Source: Levilactobacillus acidifarinae DSM 19394 = JCM 15949
GTDB taxonomy: Bacteria; Bacillota; Bacilli; Lactobacillales; Lactobacillaceae
Direction: 5' to 3'
NCBI RefSeq assembly: GCF_001434835.1
Contig: NZ_AZDV01000001.1
Location: forward strand, 1 to 64,000
DNA: 64,000 bases
The notes beneath the pieces are model-generated. The model had not been told where the DNA came from, ran no database searches, and saw only the letters and a list, made by a program, of their open reading frames with translations. The position numbers and the translations under genes were made by a program. Position 1 is the stretch's first letter, and each line of letters begins with the position of its first letter. Shown here one piece after another: positions 17,898-26,689 of the stretch.

Positions 17898-18203
17898 ATG
17901 GCTAATCGTATCAATCGTGAACAGGTTAAGCACGTGGCCGAACTGGCCAAGCTTGAGTTTACGGACGACCAATTGGACGCCTTAACCCCACAACTTGACG
18001 ATATTATTGGGTTATTCGAGTCGTTGAGTGAAGTGGATACCGACAACGTGGCACCAACCACCAACGTCACGGATCAGATTAACGTGATGCGCGAGGATGT
18101 CGCCGATAACTGGGGACAAAGTGCCGCACTCTTAAAGAACGCACCCGACGCCGCACGCGGCTACATCAAGGTGCCAACCATCATCGACGAAAGCGAGGAT
18201 TAA
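17898..18203 (+). CDS. gatC: Asp/Glu-tRNA amidotransferase subunit C
   Basis: The 101-aa subunit starts at ATG 17898 ([20 protein letters not shown]), after AAGAGGGA; the TTG just before is not needed. GatC is a helical belt that holds GatA and GatB together. [20 protein letters not shown] and the C-terminal [10 protein letters not shown] tail are family hallmarks. It is the first gene of gatCAB, ending 7 bp before gatA. Confidence 0.95.
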   Translation: MANRINREQVKHVAELAKLEFTDDQLDALTPQLDDIIGLFESLSEVDTDNVAPTTNVTDQINVMREDVADNWGQSAALLKNAPDAARGYIKVPTIIDESED

Positions 18204-18210
18204 ACAATTT

Positions 18211-19680
18211 ATGGACTATTTCAAGCAAGATCTCGCTAGCTTACACGCGGACTTGGTGGCCAAGAAAATGAGTGCCAAGGAACTGACGCAAGCCACGTTC
18301 GAGAACATTAAAGCGACCGATCCTAAGATCGACGCCTTTTTACATTTAAACGAAGACCAAGCCCTGGCCCAAGCCGCAGCGCTCGACCAAGCCGGGATTA
18401 GCGACGACCAACCCTTAGCCGGGATTCCGCTGGCTTTAAAGGACAACCTGGTGACCAAGGACGAACCGACCACGGCGGCGTCCAAGATGCTCGAAAACTT
18501 CACGCCGGTCTACGACGCCACGGTAGTTAGCAAGCTAGCTGACGCCAAGATGGTGCCGGTCGGCAAGACCAACCTGGACGAATTCGCCATGGGGGGCTCG
18601 ACGGAAAACTCCGCCTTCAAGACCACCAAGAACGCCTGGGACCAAACCAAGGTGCCCGGTGGCTCTTCGGGTGGGTCTGCGGCCGCCGTTGCGGCTGGGA
18701 TGGTGCCCGCTGCTTTGGGGACCGATACCGGTGGCTCCATTCGCCAACCGGCTTCCTTTAACGGGATTGTCGGCATGAAGCCCACGTACGGCCGGGTTTC
18801 TCGGTGGGGCCTGATCGCCTTTGGCTCAAGTTTTGACGCCATCGGCCCGATGACCCGTTCCGTCAAGGACAACGCCATGCTACTCAGCGCCATTGCCGGT
18901 CACGATGATCACGATCTGACCAGCTCCGACAAGGCCGTGCCAAACTTTGCGGCCGACTTAACCGCCGCTACCAGCGTTAAGGGGATGCACATCGGCTTAC
19001 CTAAGGAATTCTTAGCCGACGGGATCAACGACGACGTGAAGCAAGCCATCTTGGCCGCCGCGGACACCTACCGCAAGTTAGGTGCCACGGTCGACGAAGT
19101 CTCCTTACCACATAACAAGTACGGGGTCGCCGCTTACTACATCATCGCCTCGTCCGAAGCGTCCTCGAACCTCCAACGGTTTGACGGGATCCGCTACGGC
19201 TACCGCGCTAAAGACGTGAAGAACCTGGAAGACGTTTACGTGAAGTCACGTTCCGAAGGCTTCGGTGCCGAAGTCAAGCGCCGGATCATGTTAGGGACCT
19301 TCTCGTTATCCGCCGGGTTCTACGACGCCTACTTCTTGAAGGCTGCCAAGGTGCGGACCGTGATCTTAAACGACTTCAAGGCCATCTTGAAAGACCACGA
19401 TTTCATCATGGGTCCGGTGGCGCCAACGCCAGCCTTCAACATTGGAGCCGAAATTTCCGACCCACTGACCATGTACATGAACGATATCTTGACCATTCCG
19501 GTGAACTTAGCGGGCTTGCCAGGGTTATCCCTGCCAGCCGGCTTCAGTAACGGATTACCCGTCGGTATGCAGCTGATTGGGCGGCCGTTTGACGAAAGCA
19601 CGCTTTACAAGGCCGGGTACGCCTTCGAACAAAACACCGAATTTCACACCAAAGTACCCGCGTTAGGAGGCCAAAACTAA
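18211..19680 (+). CDS. gatA: Asp/Glu-tRNA amidotransferase subunit A (amidase)
   Basis: This 489-aa amidase-signature subunit releases ammonia from glutamine and passes it to GatB to convert Glu-tRNAGln and Asp-tRNAAsn. The Ser-cisSer-Lys triad is visible: Lys in GIPLALKDN (~K77), and the serines in [16 protein letters not shown] and [14 protein letters not shown]. Length and the C-terminal [15 protein letters not shown] block are normal. The stop overlaps the gatB start by one base (TAATG), indicating translational coupling. Confidence 0.97.
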   Translation: MDYFKQDLASLHADLVAKKMSAKELTQATFENIKATDPKIDAFLHLNEDQALAQAAALDQAGISDDQPLAGIPLALKDNLVTKDEPTTAASKMLENFTPVYDATVVSKLADAKMVPVGKTNLDEFAMGGSTENSAFKTTKNAWDQTKVPGGSSGGSAAAVAAGMVPAALGTDTGGSIRQPASFNGIVGMKPTYGRVSRWGLIAFGSSFDAIGPMTRSVKDNAMLLSAIAGHDDHDLTSSDKAVPNFAADLTAATSVKGMHIGLPKEFLADGINDDVKQAILAAADTYRKLGATVDEVSLPHNKYGVAAYYIIASSEASSNLQRFDGIRYGYRAKDVKNLEDVYVKSRSEGFGAEVKRRIMLGTFSLSAGFYDAYFLKAAKVRTVILNDFKAILKDHDFIMGPVAPTPAFNIGAEISDPLTMYMNDILTIPVNLAGLPGLSLPAGFSNGLPVGMQLIGRPFDESTLYKAGYAFEQNTEFHTKVPALGGQN

Positions 19681-21101
19681 TGAATTTTGAAACCACCATT
19701 GGACTGGAAGTCCACGTGGAATTAAAGACGAACTCGAAAATCTTTAGTCCGTCGCCCGTTGAATTTGGGGACGATCCCAACGCGAACACCAACGTCATCG
19801 ACTGGGGTTACCCCGGGGTCTTACCGACGACCAACAAGGGCGTCGTGGCCGACGGGATCATCGCCGCGTTAGCCTTACACGCGACGGTTGAACAACACAC
19901 CCACTTCGACCGAAAGAACTACTTCTACCCCGATAACCCGAAGGCTTACCAAATCACGCAAGCCGACAAGCCCATCGGTCACGATGGCTGGGTCGAAATC
20001 GATATCGACGGCGTGAAGAAAAAAATCGGGATTGCCGAAATGCACGTTGAAGAAGATGCCGGGAAGAACACCCACGAACGCGACCACTCCTACGTCGATT
20101 TGAACCGGCAGGGGACGCCGCTGATTGAAATCGTGTCCAAGCCTGACATTGCCTCGCCAGCCGAAGCCTACGCTTATCTGGAAGCCTTACGTCAACGGAT
20201 CCAATTTACCGGGATCTCCGACGTGAAGATGGAAGAAGGCTCGATGCGGGTCGACGTCAACATTTCCGTGCGTCCCGTGGGCCAAGATAAGTTTGGGACC
20301 AAGACCGAATTAAAGAACTTGAACTCCTTCAACTACGTTAAGCGCGGGTTGGAATACGAAGAAAAGCGCCAACAACAAGTGCTGATGTCCGGCGGCTCTG
20401 TGCGCCAGGAAACGCGGCGGTTTGACGAAAAGACCGGTGAAACGATCCTGATGCGGGTCAAGGAAGGCTCCGACGATTACCGTTACTTCCCAGAACCCGA
20501 CTTACCCGCCCTAAACATTTCCGACGAGTGGATCAAGCAACTCGACGAAGCCATGCCCGAAATGCCAACCGACCGGCGGGAACGCTACGTTAACGACCTC
20601 GGCTTGACGGACTACGACGCCATGGTCATCACGCAGACCAAGGAAATGTCCGACTTCTTCAACGAAATGGTCGACTTGAAGGCCGACCCGAAGATGGCCG
20701 CCAACTACCTGCAAGGGGACGTGAACGCCTACCTGAACGATAACCAGGTTGATTTGGCCAAGACTAAGTTGACGCCAGCCAACTTAGCGGGTATGATTAA
20801 CCTCATTTCCGACGGGACGATTTCCACGAAGATGGCCAAGAAGGTCTTCAAGGCCGTGACTAACGGTGAAGAACCGAAAGCCTTCGTCGAAAAGCACGGG
20901 TTGGTTCAATTATCCGATCCAGCCAAGCTCCAACCGATCATCGATGACATTTTGGACCAAAATCCCCAATCCATCGAAGACTTTAACAACGGGAAGAAAC
21001 GGGCCGTGGGTTACCTCGTGGGTCAAATCATGAAGCAAACGCACGGGCAAGCCAACCCGCAAGTCGTCAACAAGCTCTTGATGGCGGCTTTGAATCACTA
21101 G
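19680..21101 (+). CDS. gatB: Asp/Glu-tRNA amidotransferase subunit B
   Basis: The 473-aa subunit begins [20 protein letters not shown], activates the misacylated tRNA carboxyl group with ATP, and receives ammonia from GatA. The cradle domain motifs [36 protein letters not shown] and [14 protein letters not shown] are intact, and the tRNA-binding YqeY-like tail ends [11 protein letters not shown]. Its start overlaps gatA by one base. The operon implies that the organism makes Gln-tRNA and/or Asn-tRNA by transamidation. Confidence 0.97.
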   Translation: MNFETTIGLEVHVELKTNSKIFSPSPVEFGDDPNANTNVIDWGYPGVLPTTNKGVVADGIIAALALHATVEQHTHFDRKNYFYPDNPKAYQITQADKPIGHDGWVEIDIDGVKKKIGIAEMHVEEDAGKNTHERDHSYVDLNRQGTPLIEIVSKPDIASPAEAYAYLEALRQRIQFTGISDVKMEEGSMRVDVNISVRPVGQDKFGTKTELKNLNSFNYVKRGLEYEEKRQQQVLMSGGSVRQETRRFDEKTGETILMRVKEGSDDYRYFPEPDLPALNISDEWIKQLDEAMPEMPTDRRERYVNDLGLTDYDAMVITQTKEMSDFFNEMVDLKADPKMAANYLQGDVNAYLNDNQVDLAKTKLTPANLAGMINLISDGTISTKMAKKVFKAVTNGEEPKAFVEKHGLVQLSDPAKLQPIIDDILDQNPQSIEDFNNGKKRAVGYLVGQIMKQTHGQANPQVVNKLLMAALNH

Positions 21102-21123
21102 AGAAAACACGGAGGCACCAAAC

Positions 21124-22128
21124 ATGCGTAAACGGGCACGGGTCATTTATAACCCAACCTCAGGCCGCGAGGCGTTAAAGAAAGATTTAATCGACATCTT
21201 AGCGGTGTTCGAACAGGCGGGTTATGAAACCAGCGCCTACGCGACCACCCCGGCGCCTAACTCGGCTCAGGCCGAAGCGACCCGGGCGGCCAAAGCGGGG
21301 TTTGAATTAATCGTGGCGGCGGGCGGCGACGGGACCATTAACCAAGTGGTTAACGGCATCGCCGGGCTGCCGCACCGACCGAAGATGGCCATCATCCCGG
21401 CCGGCACCACCAACGACTACGCGCGGGCCTTACACATTCCGCGCGAAGACCCCTTAGCCGCGGCTAAAGTGGTACTCAAGGATCAAACCATTAAAATGGA
21501 CATTGGCCAAGCCAGTGAACAGTACTTCATCAACATCGCGGGCGGGGGGTTACTCACCGAGCTCACCTACGACGTGCCGTCGAACCTGAAGTCGATCTTC
21601 GGTTACCTGGCGTACCTGGTGAAGGGTGCCGAGTTATTGCCGCAGATCAAGCCCATCGAAATGGACCTGACCTACGACGGTGGCCATTTCCGGGGTAAGG
21701 CCTCGATGTTCTTGCTGGCGTTGACCAACTCCATTGGCGGGTTCGAGCAAATCGTGCCCGACGCGGCGTTAGACGACGGGAAGTTCACCATGATCATCGT
21801 CAAGACCGCTAGTCTGCCGGAAATTCTCCGGCTGATGGGCTTGGTCTTAAACGGTGGTCGGCACATCAACGACCCGCACATCATCTACGTGAAGACCAAC
21901 AAGGTCACCGCCCGGCCGGTCAAGGACCGGATGATGATCAACCTGGACGGCGAATACGGTGGCGACGCGCCGATGAAGTTTCGTAATTTGAAACAACACA
22001 TCGAGATGTTTGCCAACCTCGACGCCATCCCGGATCACGCGGTCACTAGCGAAACGGCCGAGATGTTAGCGGCCGAAGAGAAGTTCGTCAAGCAGGTCCA
22101 GGACCTGCCGGCGGACGCCACAAAATAG
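21124..22128 (+). CDS. dagK: Diacylglycerol kinase (DagK family)
   Basis: This 334-aa soluble lipid kinase phosphorylates diacylglycerol, recycling the lipid left by lipoteichoic acid synthesis to phosphatidic acid. The N-terminal nucleotide domain has ARVIYNPTSGRE and the catalytic glycine-rich loop GGDGTINQVVNGIAG, followed by PAGTTNDYARAL; NLDGEYGGDAP occurs in the C-terminal sandwich. GGAGG precedes the ATG by 7 nt and gatB ends 22 bp upstream, so it may be read from the gat promoter. Confidence 0.95.
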   Translation: MRKRARVIYNPTSGREALKKDLIDILAVFEQAGYETSAYATTPAPNSAQAEATRAAKAGFELIVAAGGDGTINQVVNGIAGLPHRPKMAIIPAGTTNDYARALHIPREDPLAAAKVVLKDQTIKMDIGQASEQYFINIAGGGLLTELTYDVPSNLKSIFGYLAYLVKGAELLPQIKPIEMDLTYDGGHFRGKASMFLLALTNSIGGFEQIVPDAALDDGKFTMIIVKTASLPEILRLMGLVLNGGRHINDPHIIYVKTNKVTARPVKDRMMINLDGEYGGDAPMKFRNLKQHIEMFANLDAIPDHAVTSETAEMLAAEEKFVKQVQDLPADATK

Positions 22129-22153
22129 TTTGTAAAGTTAAAAAGTTTACGGG

Positions 22154-22192
22154 AAAGGGATTTTGCGTGATAATAGGGCAAAGTCCCTTTTC
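22154..22192 (+). terminator. Intrinsic terminator after dagK
   Basis: AAAGGGATTTTGC pairs with GCAAAGTCCCTTTT, 25 bp after the dagK stop and upstream of rlmD. Confidence 0.75.
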
Positions 22193-22222
22193 TAACGTCT
22201 AATCAATTTATGAGGTAATTTA

Positions 22223-23590
22223 ATGAAAATCACAGCACCAGTAACTAAGAACCAACGACTCGACGTGACCATCGCTGACCTGACTTATCAGGGGATGGGA
22301 GTCGCTAAGGTCGATGACTTCACCCTGTTTATCGAAAACGCCTTACCGGGCGAACAGGTGACGATTCAGGTCACCAAGGTTCAAAAACACTACGGTTTCG
22401 CCCGCGTGGTGGCTTGGCAGACCAAGTCGCCCGACCGGGTCGAAGACGTCGACAAGACCTACCGGCAGACCGGGATTGCGCCGCTACAACACTTGGCGTA
22501 CCCGGCCCAATTGATCTTCAAGCAACACCAGCTGGCCGAACTCTTCAATAAGGCCCACATCGACGTCAACGTGGCACCGACGCTGGGGATGGCTCACCCA
22601 ACCCAGTACCGCAACAAGGCGCAAGTACCCGTGCGGACGGTCAAGGGCCAACTCGAAACCGGGTTTTACCGCCAACACAGTCACGAACTGATTCCATTGA
22701 CCGATTTCTACATCCAAGATCCCGAAATCGACAAGGCCATCGTCAAGGTCCGCGATTTACTACGGCAATTTGAAATTCCGGCCTACGACGAAATCAACGA
22801 CAAGGGCGTCATCCGTAACGTGATGGTCCGGCGGGGCTACTACAGCCACGAGATGATGATCGTACTGATCAGTCGGCAACAGAAGCTGCCAAGTCAGGCC
22901 CAACTGGTGGAACAGATCCACGCGGCCTTACCGGAAGTGACCAGTATCATCTTAAACGTCAACGCCAAGCGGACCAACGTGATCATGGGCAACGTGACGC
23001 GGGTGCTGTACGGCAAGCCAACCATCGAAGATACCTTGATGGGCCTGACGTTTGCCATTTCGTCGCGGTCGTTCTACCAAGTTAACCCGCAACAGACCGA
23101 AAAGCTCTACCAGATGGCCATCGACAAGGCCGGCCTGACGGGTAACGAAACGGTCATCGACGCGTACTGTGGGATTGGGACCATTTCCCTGGCTTTAGCC
23201 AAGCACGCCAAACAGGTCTACGGGGTGGAAATTGTCCCCGAAGCCATCGAAGACGCGAAGATCAACGCGCAAAAGAACCATTTGACCAACGTGGAATTCG
23301 CCGTTAACAAGGCCGAAGACCAGATGGCCCAATGGCAAGAAGCCGGCGTCAAGCCGGACGTCATCGTAGTCGATCCACCGCGTAAGGGACTGGCGCCCAG
23401 CCTAATCGACAGTGCGGCGAAGATGGGCCCCAAGAAGGTCGTCTACGTCAGCTGCAACCCGGCTACGCTGGTGCGCGACGTCGCGCACTTCCAGGAATTG
23501 GGTTACGCCATCGACGGCGACATCCAGCCGGTCGACCAATTCCCACAAACGCCACACGTGGAAAGCGTCACGGTGCTGGTAAAACAGTAG
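22223..23590 (+). CDS. rlmD: 23S rRNA (uracil-5)-methyltransferase, RlmD/RumA family
   Basis: The 455-aa SAM-dependent enzyme makes 5-methyluridine in 23S rRNA. An N-terminal TRAM domain (DVTIADLTYQGMGVAKVDDF) precedes a central domain and a Rossmann methyltransferase with DAYCGIGTISLALA, VDPPRKGLAPS and the catalytic YVSCNPATLVRD. The Cys cluster that binds Fe-S in Gram-negative RlmD is not evident, as in Firmicute RlmCD enzymes, so it may modify both U747 and U1939. It is monocistronic between two terminators. Confidence 0.93.
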   Translation: MKITAPVTKNQRLDVTIADLTYQGMGVAKVDDFTLFIENALPGEQVTIQVTKVQKHYGFARVVAWQTKSPDRVEDVDKTYRQTGIAPLQHLAYPAQLIFKQHQLAELFNKAHIDVNVAPTLGMAHPTQYRNKAQVPVRTVKGQLETGFYRQHSHELIPLTDFYIQDPEIDKAIVKVRDLLRQFEIPAYDEINDKGVIRNVMVRRGYYSHEMMIVLISRQQKLPSQAQLVEQIHAALPEVTSIILNVNAKRTNVIMGNVTRVLYGKPTIEDTLMGLTFAISSRSFYQVNPQQTEKLYQMAIDKAGLTGNETVIDAYCGIGTISLALAKHAKQVYGVEIVPEAIEDAKINAQKNHLTNVEFAVNKAEDQMAQWQEAGVKPDVIVVDPPRKGLAPSLIDSAAKMGPKKVVYVSCNPATLVRDVAHFQELGYAIDGDIQPVDQFPQTPHVESVTVLVKQ

Positions 23591-23602
23591 TTCTGAATAT
23601 GT

Positions 23603-23650
23603 TAGTCAAAAAGTAGCTTTCTCGAATGGGAAGGCTACTTTTTTTGACTA
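23603..23650 (+). terminator. Intrinsic terminator after rlmD
   Basis: TAGTCAAAAAGTAGC pairs with GCTACTTTTTTTGACTA, 12 bp after the stop. Confidence 0.8.
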
Positions 23651-23718
23651 ATTAACCTAAAAAGTCATTACTTGTAATGACTAAACAATCATGGCATAAT
23701 CTCAGTGAGGTGAGCAAA

Positions 23719-24045
23719 ATGGAAACCACAAAAGCGCGCAAGCAAGGGAACGCCATCGTGCTAACGGTGCCGAAGTCCTTTAATATCAAGGTGGGAACAG
23801 TCGTCAAACCGCGACTCACCAGTGAGGGTATTTTTTATGAGTTTGTGGATGAAGATGACTTTTTTGATTTTGATGAAGAAATTCTCCAGGACTTGGTGGA
23901 CCAAGGTTATCAAGGTCAGAAATTGATTGAAGAATTTAAGGCGATGAAGAAAAAAATCCCAGCTGCGATGGATAAGTTAATCACGCAAGCGGCGCAGGCT
24001 CCGACCTTAACTAAAGCGGAGGCGGCAAAGCAAATTGGCCTATAA
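23719..24045 (+). CDS. AbrB/MazE-type antitoxin
   Basis: The 108-aa protein starts at ATG 23719 after GAGGTGAG; the upstream in-frame ATG (23677) has no ribosome binding site. METTKARKQGNAIVLTVPKS is the swapped-hairpin SpoVT-AbrB DNA-binding domain, and the rest is acidic and helical (FFDFDEEILQDLVDQGYQG) for toxin neutralisation. It overlaps the RelE-type toxin by 11 bp. An AbrB-fold antitoxin with a RelE-fold toxin is a less usual combination, since AbrB domains mostly pair with MazF toxins. Confidence 0.85.
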   Translation: METTKARKQGNAIVLTVPKSFNIKVGTVVKPRLTSEGIFYEFVDEDDFFDFDEEILQDLVDQGYQGQKLIEEFKAMKKKIPAAMDKLITQAAQAPTLTKAEAAKQIGL

Positions 24046-24331
24046 AGTTCGGCTTGCTAAGCGAGTGATTAAGTTTTTGAAGAAGCAGAAGGATCAACAA
24101 TTAAAGAAGAAATGTCTTAATGTGATTTACGATGAAATCGCTAATCACCCGGATAAGGGGCTTGCTAAACGAGGCGATTTGAGTGAGTTCTTCACCCAAG
24201 GCTTTCGGTATGCTCAGGTGACCTATCGAATGGCGTATACTATCGATGATGTGGGGGATATCGTCGTTATCTTTTTGGCCGGGTCACATGAAAACTTTTA
24301 TGAAGAGTTAAAACGGGTATTGGCACGGTAG
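24035..24331 (+). CDS. RelE/ParE-family toxin
   Basis: This 98-aa basic protein starts at TTG 24035 inside the last codons of the antitoxin gene, so translation is coupled. YKVRLAKRVIKFLKKQKDQQ, KGLAKRGDLSEFFTQGFRYA, VTYRMAYTIDD and VVIFLAGSHENFYEELKR give the RelE fold: N-terminal helical hairpin, four-stranded sheet, and positively charged centre. RelE toxins cut mRNA in the ribosomal A site, while ParE relatives inhibit gyrase; RYA-V-YR-AY favours RelE. The frame is complete. Confidence 0.85.
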   Translation: MAYKVRLAKRVIKFLKKQKDQQLKKKCLNVIYDEIANHPDKGLAKRGDLSEFFTQGFRYAQVTYRMAYTIDDVGDIVVIFLAGSHENFYEELKRVLAR

Positions 24332-24384
24332 TTTTTGGGATGTTTTGAGCATAAAACGACTAAATTTATTTTCGTTTCCAAGCT

Positions 24385-24421
24385 AAAAGCAGCTTTCTCG
24401 AACTGAGAAGGCTGCTTTTTT
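24385..24421. terminator. Bidirectional intrinsic terminator
   Basis: AAAAGCAGCTTTCTC pairs with GAGAAGGCTGCTTTTTT. It lies between the toxin gene and the convergent flavin oxidoreductase gene. Confidence 0.8.
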
Positions 24422-24427
24422 GGTCTA

Positions 24428-25474
24428 CTACCGTTCGTTCATGCCGCGGTAGTACGATTGGTTAAAGGTGTCACGCTTTAAGTGATGGTCGTGTAGTGCC
24501 AGGTCCGCGGTGGCGACCCAATTTGGGTTACGTAAGAGGGCGCGCCCCTCTAAAATCAGGTCCGCTTGATGATTCTGTAGGACGTACTCGCACAGACCCG
24601 GGTTGTCCAGTAGGCCGACCGTGGAAACGGGGATGTCGACTGCGTGTTTAAGTTTGGTGGCAAATTTGGTTTGGTAGCCGTCGTGAACCGGGAAGTTGGG
24701 TTTTAGTGGGAATAATCCCCCGGTCGACGCATCGAGCAAGTCAACGCCATCGGCCTCCAACCATTGGGCAACCCGCTGCCACTCGGAAAGTGAGTTTTGT
24801 TGGGTGCTAGTCTGGTAGTCGGTGAGGGATAGTCGCGTCCACAGCGAGCCGGAAAATTCTTCACGGATCGCGGTAACGATTTCATGCAGGAGCCGATACC
24901 GGTCGCGTAAGGAGCCGCCATAGGGATCGTGACGTTGGTTGACCACCGGTGAGAGAAATTGATCGATCAGGTAACCGTGGGCACCGTGAATATCAATGAC
25001 GTCCACCCCCGCCGCAGTCGCGCGCTTGGCGGCCGACCGAAAGTCCGCGACAATGCCGTGAATTTCGGCAATCGTTAAAGCGTGGGGTTGCCGGTAATCG
25101 GGGCTATAGCGTTGTTCACTGGGCGCCACTGGGGTCACTGCGTCAACGGCTTTCCGTCCAGCGTGGTTCAGTTGAACACCGACTTTGGTTCCAAGTTGGT
25201 GGAGGTCGGTGACCAGGTCACGTAGTTTAGTGGTCTGAGCGTCATTCCAGAGACCGAGATCGTTTTTGGTGATCCGACCGTCAGGGGTTACCGCGGTGGC
25301 TTCTAGGATGATGAGGCCAACTTGCCCCATGGCGCGGGTCAGATAGTGGGCGTAGTGGATGGGCGTCAATTCGCCATCTTCTTGGGCCACGGCGTACAGG
25401 CACATAGGTGACATGACTACTCGATTTTTAAGTGATAGTTTGGCAAGTTGCACGGGTTCCAGCAATTTTGACAT
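24428..25474 (-). CDS. NADH:flavin oxidoreductase, Old Yellow Enzyme family
   Basis: This 348-aa FMN enzyme of the YqjM/NemA type reduces activated C=C bonds (enones, quinones, nitro-compounds) with NAD(P)H. Seen motifs are LKNRVVMSPMCLYAV, QLNHAGRKA, DVIDIHGAHGYLIDQFLSP with the His pair that holds substrate, NQRHDPYGGSLRDRYRLL, and a C-terminal FMN phosphate site around LILEGRALLRNPNW. AAAGGACC precedes ATG 25474. It is divergent from a small FMN-binding protein gene with a cre-like site between them. Confidence 0.92.
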   Translation of the reverse strand: MSKLLEPVQLAKLSLKNRVVMSPMCLYAVAQEDGELTPIHYAHYLTRAMGQVGLIILEATAVTPDGRITKNDLGLWNDAQTTKLRDLVTDLHQLGTKVGVQLNHAGRKAVDAVTPVAPSEQRYSPDYRQPHALTIAEIHGIVADFRSAAKRATAAGVDVIDIHGAHGYLIDQFLSPVVNQRHDPYGGSLRDRYRLLHEIVTAIREEFSGSLWTRLSLTDYQTSTQQNSLSEWQRVAQWLEADGVDLLDASTGGLFPLKPNFPVHDGYQTKFATKLKHAVDIPVSTVGLLDNPGLCEYVLQNHQADLILEGRALLRNPNWVATADLALHDHHLKRDTFNQSYYRGMNER

Positions 25475-25514
25475 AGCAAGGGTCCTTTCTATGGCGATTA
25501 TCCTTAGTGTATCA

Positions 25515-25528
25515 CGTAAGCGCTGTCA
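25515..25528. promoter_or_regulatory. cre-like catabolite site between two flavin genes
   Basis: CGTAAGCGCTGTCA matches 12 of 14 positions of the CcpA consensus TGWAARCGYTWNCW. It lies 41 bp upstream of the OYE start and about 95 bp upstream of the divergent gene. Confidence 0.4.
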
Positions 25529-25623
25529 TTTCAGAGACCAATCGACAAAATCATTTGTCTAACGTAAAATCAATGTGTTATCTAAAATTTAATTTCAGCC
25601 AACCAATTAAGGAGTGAAGGATA

Positions 25624-25992
25624 ATGGATCAAAAATTTTTAGATGTCATCAAGGATGAAACCCCGGCCACCATCGTGACCATCAACGCACAGCCGGCTAG
25701 CGTGGTCAACACGTGGAGCCACTACATCAATGTGCTGGACAATCAGACGTTGCTGATTCCGTCGGCGGGGATGCACTCTATCGAAAATGATTTTCAGACG
25801 GACAATCACGTGACCGTCACGATTGGCAGTCATAAGGTCGAAGGGACCCAGGGGCTGGGGTGTGGGTATCACATTCACGGGACGGGGATTTTTGAAACCA
25901 GCGGGGCCAACTTTGAGCGGATGAAAGCGCAATTTGACTGGATTCGAGCCGTGTTGGTCGTGACCATTGACGATATTCAACAAAAAATTTAG
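25624..25992 (+). CDS. Pyridoxamine 5'-phosphate oxidase-like FMN-binding protein
   Basis: The 122-aa split-barrel protein reads DVIKDETPATIVTINAQPAS, VVNTWSHYINVLDNQTLLIP and HKVEGTQGLGCGYHIHGTG. The pattern fits small flavin-binding members of the PNPOx-like family found in lactobacilli. The exact reaction is unknown, and the tight link to a divergent Old Yellow Enzyme suggests a redox or electrophile-detoxification role. The gene ends at 25992 and a relic CRISPR leader begins ~40 bp later. Confidence 0.75.
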   Translation: MDQKFLDVIKDETPATIVTINAQPASVVNTWSHYINVLDNQTLLIPSAGMHSIENDFQTDNHVTVTIGSHKVEGTQGLGCGYHIHGTGIFETSGANFERMKAQFDWIRAVLVVTIDDIQQKI

Positions 25993-26030
25993 TAAGTGGT
26001 TTCCGTTGAACTGAAAACGGCGAATTAGTA

Positions 26031-26131
26031 AAATGAAATTGTAAGCTAGTGAAAAACGACCAACCTAGCGTTTTAGAATGCTGATTTGGTGGGATTTGTT
26101 TAGTATTCCCCACAGGTGTGGGGCTGTTTTT
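26031..26131 (+). repeat. Relic CRISPR leader with a single degenerate repeat
   Basis: At 26103-26131 a 29-nt unit matches the array repeat at about 24 positions, including GTATTCCCCACA and GTGTGGGG. The preceding ~70 bp share AAATTGTAAG-TA-TGAAAAACG, GTTTTAGAAT and GGGATTTGTTTAGT with the leader of the array at 30419, in the same order and orientation. No spacer or second repeat follows. The relic is therefore a leader plus one decayed repeat, 4.3 kb upstream of the live-looking array. Confidence 0.85.
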
Positions 26132-26187
26132 AGCGAGATTTTTTGGTGTTCTTTACGGATATTAAACATTTTTGGGAGGTTATGGTG

Positions 26188-26304
26188 ATGAGTGATCACG
26201 AGGAACGGATGGCGCAACTACGGAAAAAACGTGATCGGGCCATGTACATATTCATTTTCCTGTTAGTGATTTTATTGATTGAAAAACTAACGCTAAGAAA
26301 TTAA
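26188..26304 (+). CDS. 38-residue single-span membrane peptide
   Basis: The short frame starts at ATG 26188, 8 nt after GGGAGG. It reads MSDHEERMAQLRKKRDRAMY, then a hydrophobic stretch (IFIFLLVILLI) and ends EKLTLRN. A charged N-terminus plus one membrane span is typical of small membrane proteins. A terminator 55 bp downstream closes the unit. No family is recognised. Confidence 0.5.
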   Translation: MSDHEERMAQLRKKRDRAMYIFIFLLVILLIEKLTLRN

Positions 26305-26359
26305 AAATAATAACAGCTGATATCCGATACTTAGGAATTTAAGGACCAGTTTATGGTGG

Positions 26360-26391
26360 GTGACTATTCAATGGTGAGTAGTCACTTTTTT
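26360..26391 (+). terminator. Intrinsic terminator after the 38-residue peptide
   Basis: GTGACTA pairs with TAGTCAC and is followed by six T residues. Confidence 0.65.
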
Positions 26392-26630
26392 GTTATTTTG
26401 GATTTTAGGTTACAGTTGCGTGTCACCGTTAAGTTCCCTTTAAGGAAACGTCATTAAAATACTACTTCATACAGATAACCGTTTTCACTAACTAGAGACC
26501 TGAACCTACATAGGAATTCATCTTATAGCCGGCTACCGCTAACTCAGCGATTAACGGGTCGTTTATTTTCCTATATGAAATCTTAAAGAGATTAAGGATT
26601 TGTTACAGCCGGTTTTTCCCGAATTTTCTT

Positions 26631-26639
26631 TGCTATACT
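26631..26639 (+). promoter_or_regulatory. Extended -10 element of the S-layer gene
   Basis: TGCTATACT is an extended -10 without a clear -35 box, 50 bp upstream of the start. The 26392-26689 interval is otherwise a long upstream region of the S-layer gene without open frames. Confidence 0.5.
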
Positions 26640-26689
26640 AACCTCGTTCGTTAGAACAAAGGCATTTATATCAAGGAGGATTTTTAGAT

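Noticed and set aside
26103-26131. Repeat-like unit as a simple terminator (CCCCACAGGTGTGGGG followed by T run)
   Set aside because: It can fold as a terminator and may act as one, but its match to the CRISPR repeat and the conserved upstream leader words are better explained by a relic CRISPR.
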